From: Melocanna baccifera
Lineage: Eukaryota; Streptophyta; Magnoliopsida; Poales; Poaceae
Direction: 5' to 3'
Assembly: GCA_036346265.1 (NCBI GenBank)
Contig: CM070681.1
Span: forward strand, 3,782,001 to 3,846,000
DNA: 64,000 nt
A program made the translations under genes and the position numbers. The notes below the pieces were generated by a model. The model saw only the letters and a list, made by a program, of their open reading frames with translations. It was not told the DNA's origin and searched no databases. This document shows, in pieces, positions 43,901 to 55,900 of this stretch (the first letter of the stretch is position 1; every line of letters begins with the position of its first letter).

Positions 43901-46900
43901 ATATGACATCTAATTCCCCCACTCTCACTTTCATTAGTCTTTTAATTGCTTCTAACATTGTTCAAACAGTAGATGGTACCTCTCTTTATGTCGCAAGACG
44001 AGGCACTCTTTCAAATTCATCTTTTCTTGTTCCTACTGTTTCTCATGTCCTAAAACTAACCATGCAGCTCATATTTACCGACCAGCTCACTGATCATGGT
44101 TGTTGTGTCATTCTCGATTCTGATTCTTGTTGTGTTCAGGATCACCGCACGGGGACTGGTTGGTACTGGCCTTTGCCGCCGTGATTCACAACGGCTTTGG
44201 GAGCTTGACTGGCTTCGTCTTCTTTCCGCTGCCCCTGTCAGTCTGGTCGCCTCCACCACTGCCTCCGCATCTCCTGCACCCTCCACCGCATCTTTTGCTC
44301 AGTGGCATCATCATTTAGAACATCTTTGTGAGTCACGTATGTCTTCTTTACTCCGTGGTGGTCTTTTAGGATCTGTGTCTGGTGATGCTTCTCACAATTG
44401 TCAGGGTTGTAAGCTTGGCAAACAGCTTCAACTCCCCTATCCTTCTAGCGATTCAGTGTTTCAGCGTTCTTTTGATCTTATTCATTCTGATGTATGGGGA
44501 CTAGCTTCTTTCGTCCGGAAAGGAGGTCGTCGATATTATATCATTTTTATTGATGATTTTTCTCGGCATATATGGATATACTTTATGTCATCTCGTAGTG
44601 ATATTGTATCCATCTACAAGACTTTTGCCACCATGATCTGTACTCAGTTTGACTCCTATTCGAGTTTTTCGTGCTGATTCTGCTGAGGTGTACTTGTCGG
44701 GAGTTCTTCGTGGTTTTCTTGCTGAGCAGGGCACTCTCTATGAGTTTTCTTGTCCCAGTGCTCATGCTCAGAATGGTGTGGCTGAACGCAAGCATTGCCA
44801 TCTTCTTGAGACAGCCCGTGCTCTTATGCTTGCTTCTGTTGTTCCACCACACTTCTGGTCTGAGGCTATTGCTACTGTCACTTTTCTGATCAACATTCAA
44901 CCCTTCTCTGCTCTTCAAGGAGGGATTCTTGTTGAGCATTTATGTCGCAAGACTCCTGATTATTCCAGTTTTTGCCTCGTTGGGTGTGTGCTATGTTCTT
45001 CTTGCACCTTGTGAGTGCACCAAACTAACCGCCATGGTTATTAAGGTGTCGCTTAGGCGACGCCTAAGCGGTAAGGCGGCCTGGGGGTTCAAGGCGTTGC
45101 CCCCGCCTTGCCGTCCATGCCCAAGGTGTGTGCCGTCCGGACGGCTTGGAGGGAGTCGCCGCCGCAGCCAGATCCGCCATCGCTGCCGCTGGATCCACCG
45201 TCGCAGCCTGCCAGATCCGCGGGATCCATCGCCAGATCCACCGCTGGAGGAACAAGGGAGGCGCCAGATCCACCATCGTCGTCGCCGGATCCGTCGTCGC
45301 AGCCTGCCAGATCCGCGAGATCTGTCGCCAGATCCGCTGCTGGAGGAACAAGGGAAGGGAGGCGCTAGATCCGTCGTCGCCGTCGCTGGATCCGCCGTCG
45401 CAGCCTACCAGATCCACGGGATTTGTCGCCAGATCCGCCGCTGGAGGAACTAGGGAGGCGCCAGATCCATCGCCAGATCCGGAGGCGACGTCGGCAGTTG
45501 GAGGAACAAGGGAGGCGCGACCGATCAACGGCGACGGCCGGAGGAACGGCGAGGGGCACGAGCGAAGTCGGCGGTGGTGGCGTCACAGGAGCCGAGTGAG
45601 CACAGGGCTGTCTAACGGATGTGGGGGTGCGGGTAGGGTTAAAAGGGTTTGGTATTTTTGAAATTTAGTCCTCAGAGTTCTATAAAATTGTAATTAGGTC
45701 CTTTTTAGAGTTCTCTTGATTTAGACTTCCAGAGTTTCGCTTTCTTTGCCCATTTTCTTCGCCTTAGGATGCGGGTGAGGCGTCGCCTCGCCTCGCACCT
45801 TACCGCTTAAAAGTAGTAAGGGGGGTGGGTCGCCTCGCCTCGCCTTACCGCCTTAATAACCTTGCTGACCGCTCAGTCTGTTGAGTGTGTTTTTCTGGGC
45901 TACATTGCTAAGCGCAAGGAATATCGTTGTTGGGACCCTGTTGGCCGATGAATGCACATTTCTCGGGATGTTACTTTTGATGAGTCTTATCCTTTCTATC
46001 CATGCCTTTCTTCCTCCACTTCAGCATCTATTGTCGAGCCACTTTCCTTCCTGACTTTTCCTTCCACCCCCATAGTCGTCACTCCACCACCACAACATTT
46101 GGTCTCTTCGGTGTCTCCTTCCCATTTGACACCTTCTTCACCACCGGCATCCTCTCTTGAGGTTACTTCTGACCTTGTTTCTTCTTATCTTCTCTACTAT
46201 ACTCGTCGTTCGTGGGTTGAGGACTCTTCTGATGTGCTCTCTTCTTCTGATGGGTCATTCTCTTCTGTGTCTCCTCGCTATGCTTTTCGTGATCGCCAGC
46301 CTGTTCGGTCTCCTGAGCGTTTTGGTTTTGCTGTCGCTGCTCTTGCCGAATCGACTTCTTATCATGATGCTGTTATTCATCAGGAGTGGCACCATGCGAT
46401 GGTAGAGGAGATTGCTGCCCTTGAGCGTACTGGCACGTGGGATCTTGTTCCTCTTCCTGCGCGTCACTCCTATCATGTGCAAGTGGGTTTATAAGGTTAA
46501 GATTAGCTCTGATAGTTCTCTTAAGCGCTACAAGGCTCGTCTTGTGGTGCGCGATTTTCAGCAGCAGCATGGTCGTGACTATGATGAAAATTTTGCTCCT
46601 GTTGCTCATATGACCACTGTTCGCACTCTTCTTGCTGTAGCCTCTGTTCGCCAGTGGTCTATCTCTCGGACGTCAAGAATGCCTTTCTCAATGGCGAGTT
46701 GCGTGAGAAGGTCTACATGCAACCGTCTCTGGGTATTCTGTTTCTGACGGTATGATTTGTCGTCTTCGCTGATCTTTCTATGGCCTCAAGCAAGCTCCTC
46801 GTGCTTGGTTTGATTGTTTCTCTTTTGTTGTTATTGCAGCTGGTTTCTCTATCAGTGCTCATGATCCTGCTCTTTTTATTTATACTTTGCCTTATGGTCG

Positions 46901-49900
46901 GACATTTCTCCTTTTATATGTTGATGATATCACCATTATTAGAGACGATTCTCAGTACATCACTTTTGTCGAGAAGCGTCTTCATGAGTAATTTCTCATG
47001 TTTGATCTGGGTCCACTTCGCTACTTTCTTGCTATTGAGGTTATTTTTACTCCTGAGGGTTTCTATTTGTCCTAAGAAAAGTATATCCAAGATCTTCTTG
47101 AGCGTGCCTCTCTTACTGATCAGCGTACAGTTGAGACTCCTATGGAGTTTAATATTCATCTTTGTCTCACTAATGGTGAGTCTCTTCCTGATCCTACTCG
47201 CTATCGTCATTTTGTTGGGAGCCTTGTTTATCTTGGTATTACTCGTCCTGATATTTCATACCCTGTGCATATCTTAAGTCAGTTTGTTTTTGTTCTCACT
47301 TAGCTCTATTATAGTCTTCTTCGTGTTCTACGATACCTTTGTGGAACTATCTCTTGTCTCTTTTTTCCTTGTTCTAGCTCTTTACAGCTCCAAGCATATT
47401 CTGATGCCTCATAGGCTAGTGATTCCTCTGATCGCCGGTCTCTTATGCTTATTGTGTTTTTCTTAGTGGTTCTCTTATTGCTTGGAAAACTAAGAAGCAG
47501 ACAACAATTTCTCGTTCAATGGTTGAGACTAAGTTGTGAGCTATAGCGTTGTTGACTGCGGAGGTTACTTGGCTACGGTAGTTACTTGAGAATTTTGGTG
47601 TTTTTGTTTCTGCACCGACTACCTCTTTTGTCTGACAGTACAGGTGCTATTAGCATTACTAAAGATCCGATGAAGCATGAACTTACAAAACATATTGGTG
47701 TTGATACTTCCTACATCAAACACAGGTGCAGGATCAGGTTGTTGCTTTTTAGTATGTGCTTTCCGAGCTTGAGTTAGCAGATTTCTTCACAAAGACAGAT
47801 CAGAGCCCAGCATAGTTTTCACCTATCTAAACTTCATGTTGTTGATCCACCATAAGTTTGAGGGGGGTATTAGATATATCTCATATAGCTGTGTATTTAC
47901 CCCGTTGTATAAGGGGTTTCTTGCATATATGATATATCTGTACGTGTATATATATTGGCCCATTGGTCTCATGATGAATACAAGCGCTATTCATAACAGA
48001 TAATACATAAGATCATTACATTATGTACTGCTGGCTTGCTGCATATATTCTAACATTTGTTTTATAATTTCTTGACAGGGATGGGTACAATGATTTCAAC
48101 ACATTCTATATGCAGGTACTATTCTTCAGCTACTCAACTGTGCATATACACACATAGTTCGTTCAAATTGGTGATGTTCATGCATTTAAAATGATGTTTG
48201 GTGATTTGGTCTGCTGATAATGAGCATAATCTTCTATTGCTTTAATGTAATAGAGGTCGTTGATTGTCTTGTTGCTAGTGCTCATAATTAACATAATCAT
48301 TTGTTTCTGTAGGCTGCATCTGGTACTAAAGGTGGTTCTAGTGGTTCTCCAGTTGTTGATTGCCAAGGAAGAGCTGTTGCCCTGAATGCCGGAAGCAAAT
48401 CTTCTAGTGCTTCTGCCTTCTTCCTTCCATTAGAACGTGTATGTTGTTTATAAATGAACATTGATACATTACTACCTCATCCTATGTGAGATGTTCCAAA
48501 AATATGATATAACATATTAATCATAAGGAAAGGATACTTCAAGCTGAAATGATACAAAGCAGTAGAAAACCAGTAAACCACCCATTTGTAATTGGACGAA
48601 CATCTATGCTAGATTAGTTGGCTTACAGAAAATTTCATTTTGGGTAAAAGCATGAGAGTGTAACACTCTCCTTAATAATGTCTTTCTTACTGTACAGTGA
48701 GTCATGTGTCCTATGCACTTGACTTCCACGAAAAAAGAAGAAGAATAGAAGCAGAAATAACATATACGAGTTTGACATTATCCAACATCTGAGATCATAG
48801 AAACAGGAACATCATTGCTATTTAAGGTTCATTAATTGTCTTGTCTGTGGTGCTCTTATGTTTGTTAACATTGTTTGTCTAAACTGTTTCCAGGTTGTTA
48901 GGGCACTCAATCTTATACGTGATAGTTGGCATGCATTCGGTAGCAAGGCAGAATCTGTTTATATTCCTCGTGGTACACTTCAGGTGTGCATGCCGTCTTA
49001 TGATCCCATTGTTTTATTATATGTTGTTTCAGTGTTTCTGTTTTGGAGAGCTACTTAAGACCTATGGTGAACAAGTAAACTTTATTGTCTGTTAAATCTG
49101 CATGCATTTGACCTTGAAGAACTTCAAGAGTATAAAGAATTGCATTCTGGCCTGTTTGCTTATAGTTTATGTTGGAGAAACATGAGGGTGGAATGGGTCC
49201 ACAAAAATCTTGTTCGTATGTTAATGCAGTGTCAAGTAGCTCAGAATCACAAGTGCTTGGCACATGGAAAGGAATCTGGGCTTTTCAGGGGTCTAAAGTT
49301 TTCTTTTAACTTTTGCTTCTCGGCAAAGTTGTCTTGTGGAGAATGCAATAAATTCTGCACAATCAATATTGGTACTGCAGGAGTGGTGCATCTTACCTAT
49401 TACTTGTGTGTTCAATATCTAAATTGGCTATAATAATGGTTTCCATTCGACATTTGAAACCAATGTTTTAATAGTATGCAGCAGAAGCGTAGTGGCAAAG
49501 TGCTTTTGTAGCGGATAGCTGCGATATAGCGGGTGCAACATGCTCTGTTATATTTGCAAGAATATGAAGCTAACCAATCAATTTTGAAGTAAAATAACTT
49601 ATATTGTATTACTTGTTAAGTGTTAGGGCCTTAGGGGTAAGGATTCTCTAGTTGTTGTGTTTGTTTTTGGTTGGTGGACGTTTCTCTAGTTTTGACCTTG
49701 TGTTTTTAGCCTCGCCTAGTTGGTGAGGTTTTTGTACGAGTTTTCTTAGACTCCTTTCTTTTTCTTAATATAATGATGCACAGTTCTTTTGCGCGTTTGA
49801 GAAAAAAAAGTGTTAGGGGTAAGGATTCAAAGTGTAAGATGTCTACAATATGCAACAAATTTATCGAATGAAATCCTGAAATGTATTTGGACTGAAGCTC

Positions 49901-52900
49901 TGCTACACACTGGATGCTATGGCTGCTGTAGTAGTCATGAACCGCTACAGCGCCGTGACTGTACAAGGCACAGCAGCAGCTGTTTTGTAGCTGTTTGTAC
50001 CCCTTAAACGCTATATCGGTGCTACAGCATGCTATTTAAACACTGCTTGAAACAATTACAATGTGCAGAATCTGTCCAAGAAAAGAACATTTGAGTTAAC
50101 AAATGCTATTAATCTTGTTGTTTGTTGCAATTTCTGTTTGTTCTTGTTACTGTTTCTTTACTTTCCCCCTGAAGACTGGACCTCAGATTATCCCTTATCT
50201 ATTTTTTTGTCCTTCTGAAAGGTGACCTTTCAACACAAAGGATTTGAAGAAACTCGACGTCTTGGACTCAGGAATGAAACAGAGCAGGTATGTTCTTACA
50301 TGGTTGGTAATTTGCTAATTTACTAGAAAGTGTTTTTTTTCACCCTCACATTTAATTTAAATGGACAGCATCAGTAATATATCATTATAGTCTAAGTTCA
50401 GTTCGTTTGTATTGTATGAATGCAAGTTGATCTGTACTTGGCTACTTGCTAGTTGTGACTTGTTACTGGTAATTTGTGATTATTATCTGTTCTACTTCCA
50501 GCCATTGTTTATCTGGAGAAAAATGTAGCTTTGTTTTTCTGTGGTAATATACTTTTGAATATCAGCCTCCATTCTCTATGACTAAAAACTGCAACTTGCT
50601 ATTTCTTTCTGTACAGATGGTACGGCTTGTTTCTCCAGTAGGCGAGACTGGAATGCTGGTTGTTGATTCTGTGGTAATTTGTGCTTCTTAGTTCTTACAT
50701 TTCTAAACATGTATTTTATTTTGTCACTTAGCTTGCTACTTCTTGTATTATGTCATTCTATGTCTTCTGATTTCTGAAAATGGAAAGCTCTGCCCTTTGC
50801 AGGTGCCAGAAGGGCCCGCACATAAACTTTTGGAACCTGGTGACGTTCTAGTTCACATGAATGGGGAGGTGGGTAATTAAATATTGGTATTGCTTTCTAA
50901 TGGGTTTCTATATTTGATACTGCACTATGGTGCATGTTAACTCAAGTTACAGCAGTAGTAAAGTAGCAAAAAATTGATACCCGATGTTTCTGTATACCTA
51001 ATACTAAAAGCTGACGTTAATATAGCTGACACGATACAGGCATGGTAATATGTTCATTTTCCAAAAATACGAAAACACAAACACATCTAGGCTATAGACC
51101 ATCGGTTGCAAAGGATAACATTATGTATTAAGGACAATTTAACAAATTGTCATTGTTATGCTAGCACTATGTCAGTAACTCACTGCTATGTCATTTCAGC
51201 GGCCGTGTTGTGTCGAGGTTAATTTTGAAGTAAAAAGTAAGCTGTCACTTTTCATGCATGATACAAACTTGCTGTTCACTTTACTTTCAAATAAACATCA
51301 GCCATGGCATATGGTCTGATAATGTAACATACCCCCAAATACTAGGGAAGAATCATGGCTGTATCATTTGTTTGGGACCTGTCAGATTGTGCACTATATA
51401 CTTGAAGTGCCAACACAACTGGCTGCTGAGACACTTTAAACCAATTTCTTGATTTCATTGTAACACCCAATCTCAAGGAAGATGACATTTCACCTTTCCT
51501 TTTTTTTTTCATTTCGATTCTGATATCCTGTGACTTCATTGATTGTACTATTGCAAATTACCGTTAGCACTATTATCATCGATGAGGTTTTTATGGGTGT
51601 TTAATGATGGCCTTTGAAAGTTCTGGTGTTCATGCACCTGATATAATTTGATGTTGGAAGTATCAGCCGTGAATATTTCAGAACTTGCGCTCATGTTTGC
51701 AGACAAGAATATCCTTGGTTGCTGTTGTATGAAAAGTAGTTTTCTACTTATCAAATGCCAAAACTCTGCTTCTGAAAGCTATAGAGCTTCAATTGCATTT
51801 TATGTAGCTTATGAAGGAGGCAGTGTTTCTCCTTGGCACCAACCAAAATTTCTTTTTTCTAAAAAGCTATGCGTTTTTTAAATGACACATTTATGGTACC
51901 ACATGCCATCAATATTTTAAAATTGTCTGTTGGTGACTTGGTTCTCAGACCAACAGGCAAGACCTTTAACGATAAACCTTAGTTGCTTATCGTTGACAAT
52001 GTTTTGTTTCACTAATGCATTTTTGGTGCTATTTTAATTTGTCGTATCACATATATTTCTGACTCAAGGATGTTTGTATTTAACAATTTTACTAAAACTA
52101 ATTGCAGGTTGTAACACAGTTTCTCACAATGGAGACTTTACTTGATGACAGCGTTGGCAGGGAGATAGATTTGCAGATTGAAAGAGGTGGAATGCCTTTA
52201 ACAGTAAAACTGGAGGTAGTTTGCAATTTTGATGCATCTTATTTTGCAATTTTGACCCATCTTATTCAATCTTTTTAGTAGAGAACAGTATAATAGTATA
52301 TATGTATTACTCCTGTAGTCCGATCACATGATGCAGTGTTCGTGACTGCCTCTTTTCTATTACGAAATCAGCATGTCACATCATACCATTTTGACTATTC
52401 AGGTTGAGGATTTGCACTCTATAACTCCAAATCATTTCTTGGAAGTTAGTGGTGCTGTCATCCATCCACTTTCATATCAGCAGGTAAGTTACCCATCGTT
52501 TCATTGTTCCTTTCTGAGCTGATGCTCTCCCTGCCCCTTCTGAAGGAAAGAGTATGCATTTGTTTCTATAGTATGCTGCCTCGAAGAAAATCTTTATGCA
52601 AATAAAAATCTGGACAGTGAGTCAGCAACAACTGTATTCCTTGTTCCCATGTACTCGAGAGTATTTTTTATGTTTAAGTAGTATGTGAAATCATCATTTG
52701 TACATAACTTAAACCAAGCAACTAGAGAAAAATGTTATTCAATGTTTCTAATTGCAGATCTGTTTACTTTATAGACTGGCTGCACTATCGTTTGTGCAAA
52801 TCCTGAGCTCTCTGCCCAATTGCATGTAAATCCCTTTATGTTACTTCAGTCAAACGGACTCATGTTTTAACTTTTTGCTAGAAATGTTACTCTCACTACT

Positions 52901-55900
52901 GTGGTCTCATGTGCTAAAATATTGGAATTCACTGAGCTGATGATCACATCACATCTTCCCTCCTATTCAAACTTATGGTTAACAACATAAATGTATACTA
53001 CAGTATTTATTGAAGTTTCAAAATGTTACTAATCTTGTTTATAATGTGTTTCAGGCTAGAAACTTCCGGTTCAAATGTGGTCTCGTATATGTTGCTGAGG
53101 CAGGGTAAGATATCTAACCATAACAGCTGATGTTCCATTTTCTGAAAGAACATCGACATATAGCTGTGATTGTAGTCTCTTTTATCAATTTTTAGTCATG
53201 CGATAAATCTCTTTGGAATAGACTAGTAGAATTGTCTTGCATTTGAACTCCAACTGGGTGTCATTTTTGCTAACTAGAACTAACATGTCACAATATTCCT
53301 AATGTGTTTTAGGCTTTTAGCTAAATGTATGTTTATTTGTTCCTCAGGTCTTCACAATTTTTTACTTACAGATTATCTCTGGCCTTACTGTTCCCTTAAG
53401 CTTCTTGAGGGGCCTTACCTTTAGTGATTTCCCCGCCTGTTTGTTAGCTGTTGTCTAAAATATATACGATCAATATCAAAACAAACTTACTTTTTTCTAC
53501 TACTAATTCAACACCATGCAATGCAGGTACATGCTTTCTCGGGCATCTGTTCCACGCCATGCCATTATTAAAAAGTTTGCCGGAGAGGATATTGCACATT
53601 TAGGTGACCTTATCACAGTTATTTTAAAATTGTCTAGGGGAGCACGAGTGCCTCTCGAATATGTAAAACACACTGACCGTTATCGGAACAAGGTAGGAAA
53701 ATGTTCCTTAGCAGCTTCATCATGATCCTGTGCATCGTAGTAAATATTGAGTTTTCCTTTTTACAACTAACCATTCGTCTTATTTGTGTCCAGTCTGTAC
53801 TGGTGACAATTGATCAGCACGAATGGTATGCGCCTCCTCAGTTATATACTCGAAATGATGCGACTGGCTTGTGGACTGCAAAATCAGCTATGCGACTGGA
53901 ATCTCCATTTATAGCATCAGCTAACCATGCTGGCCGTATGGATGCGAACTCAAATTCTGTTTCATCCTTGGCTGAATCTAGTCCTATGGATCTCAAGTGC
54001 CTGCATGAGTCTGAGAATTTGGCAGATGGATGCATCAAAATGCAAACTGATGATGAGATTGTTGTAGATGGATCCCACTCCAGCGAAGATTCTCTCGTTG
54101 AGAAAAAAAGGCGGCGGGTGGATGAGGAGATAACTGTTGAGGGAACTGTATCATATTGCGGAGATTTAGATGACATAAAAGGTGGTGCTTTGAGGCATCC
54201 TTCTAGTGTGGAAGGCTCTGACCTTGCTCGAACAATATCAAGTAATGCATCATTGGCAGAACAAGTAATTGAACCAGCTCTTGTAATGTTTGAGGTGAGC
54301 AATATCTATAGTATGATTTTAGAAGGAACATTCAATATGGGTATGGTTTGGATCAGTTTAACCTTTTCAGGTCCAGGTTATAGTACTAAACTTATTCTGT
54401 AAGCCTGCATATATGGTTTATGGGCTAGAATCTGCATAAGCTTGCTTGTGAGTCATGCTGTAAAAGCTATTTGGCAAATGATTAGACAAACTTCACGTAT
54501 TAGAGCTTTTTTGCTATACTGAAGCTTAAGTTATACCAGATATGCCCATAATATGTTGTCCTCTAATTTGATTGTGTGGGGCCAATGGTAGTGTTTAGGC
54601 TTAAATTTACCATAATCTTAATCTGCATGTGTGTTGACTATTGAAAGGTTTAATTCCTTCTCACCTAGTTTTTCGGAGTACATCCTGAGGATTCCAGTAG
54701 ATTCTTGACCCTCCAAAAGGGACTAATGTTTCATATCACAAATTCACAATAACAAACTTTTCAGTAATGACTTGGACTTGTCAGTGCTTCGCATTTTGAC
54801 TGTCCCTTTGCATTTCAATTTCGAGTTTTACATGCAGTTCTTTCTTTGTTGCACATATTAGGTATGGATACCTTGGTTTTTATCAAAATTAGGATTATTT
54901 CCTTGCCTAGTTTTATTTATTACACGGTACACCTTTGTTGATGATAATTTTCCTGAGAAATATGTGGTTTACATTCGGTAGTTTATTTATTGTCTTTGAA
55001 GGATGCTTATGGCTACATCGCCCCTACTCTCTGTGCATCTAATGGTGTCAATAGTCAGAACAGTTGGCTTCATCTTCTTTAGAAATTCAGCAAATAGCCT
55101 GAACATATTGATAGTGAACTGATGATAACTTCTGAGTTCTGATTTCATGCAAGCTGTCCATACCTATATGACAAAGATGCACTACCTGTACAAATATCCT
55201 GTTGTTTTTCATCAGTGCTGTCTGTTGAGTCATTTTCCTTACGATGTATAATTCCTTTACTTGCTTAGCTATTCTTCCCGTCCTTTACTTTTAGAGTGGT
55301 GAATGTCGCACTCTTGCTATTGGTTGAATCTATGTGTATTACAGTTCAACATAACCTGAACTTGTTGGTTTTGAGCTGGTAGATTTTCGTGTTTCTTATT
55401 TGAAACCATCTTGTGTATCTGCTTTTTGTAGGTGCATGTGCCGCCAGTATGCATGCTTGACGGAGTGCATTCTCAACATTTCTTTGGAACCGGTGTGATA
55501 ATACATCATTCTGACTGTCTGGGTCTGGTTGCTGTTGATAGGAATACAGTTGCTGTGTCTATCTCTGATATAATGCTTTCCTTTGCTGCATATCCCATTG
55601 AAATACCTGGAGAAGTATGACACCCCCCCCCCCCCCGTTGATTGTAAATGTTAAGGCATAAAGAATTTCAACTAAATAGTAGCTTCCAAATTTTGGTTTT
55701 CAGGTTGTTTTTCTGCATCCTGTTCATAATTTTGCATTGGTTGCCTATGATCCTTCTGCACTAGGAGCTGGAGCATTTGTTGTCCGGGCTGCTAAGCTTC
55801 TTCCTGGTTTGTTTTCTTTTGGAGTGATTCCATGTATTTCCAAAAACTAAATTGCTTGGTCAAATAAAGAAAAACTAAATTGCATAAAATCTTAAGTAAT

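Larger units (their letters stand above)
43056..47998 (+). mobile_element. Ty1/copia retrotransposon (Ale/Retrofit-like), defective
   Basis: The 4943-bp element lies in the same orientation as DEGP7. Landmarks in order are the 5' LTR (43056-43186), primer-binding site (43187-43199), a gag tail with a damaged zinc knuckle (YCNKDGHVEQ, about 43630-43665), a protease-like LDFGVSFHMT (about 43880-43910), an integrase region (WHHHLEHLCESRMSSLL; HSDVWG; YIIFIDDFSRHIWIYF; NGVAERKH), a DNA-transposon insertion (45033-45864), reverse transcriptase (WHHAMVEEI..TWDLV; CKWVYKVK; YGLKQAPRAWFD; LLYVDDI), RNase H remnants, the polypurine tract and the 3' LTR. Many stops and frameshifts exclude activity. Short LTRs and a PBS directly at the LTR end fit the Ale lineage. 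Most of gag is missing. Confidence 0.93.
42654..48078 (+). other. DEGP7 intron 4, enlarged by a retrotransposon
   Basis: This 5425-bp intron splits the codon for Lys in YYKK|DGYND. It consists of about 400 bp of native sequence, a 4.9-kb copia element and about 75 bp of native sequence before the acceptor TTGACAG. Without the element it would be about 480 bp, similar to its neighbours. Confidence 0.9.
49461..50045. mobile_element. hAT-like non-autonomous element in DEGP7 intron 7
   Basis: The left end CAATGTTTTAATAGTATGC and the right end GCATGCTATTTAAACACTG are inverted repeats (CAGTGTTTAAATAGCATGC on the other strand). TNTGAAAC-type 8-bp duplications flank the element. The interior is non-coding and GC-richer at the ends (GCTACAGC motifs). 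A LINE tail is inserted at 49647-49807, so the original element was about 395 bp. Confidence 0.75.

Noticed and set aside
45064..45661. Overlapping 150-177-codon repetitive frames
   Set aside because: They are produced by the 96-bp tandem array inside the hAT-like insertion and have no protein family signal.
46780..47277. Leucine-rich, membrane-like 165-codon frame
   Set aside because: It is a wrong-frame reading of the copia reverse transcriptase; the correct frame gives YGLKQAPRAWFD and YVDD.
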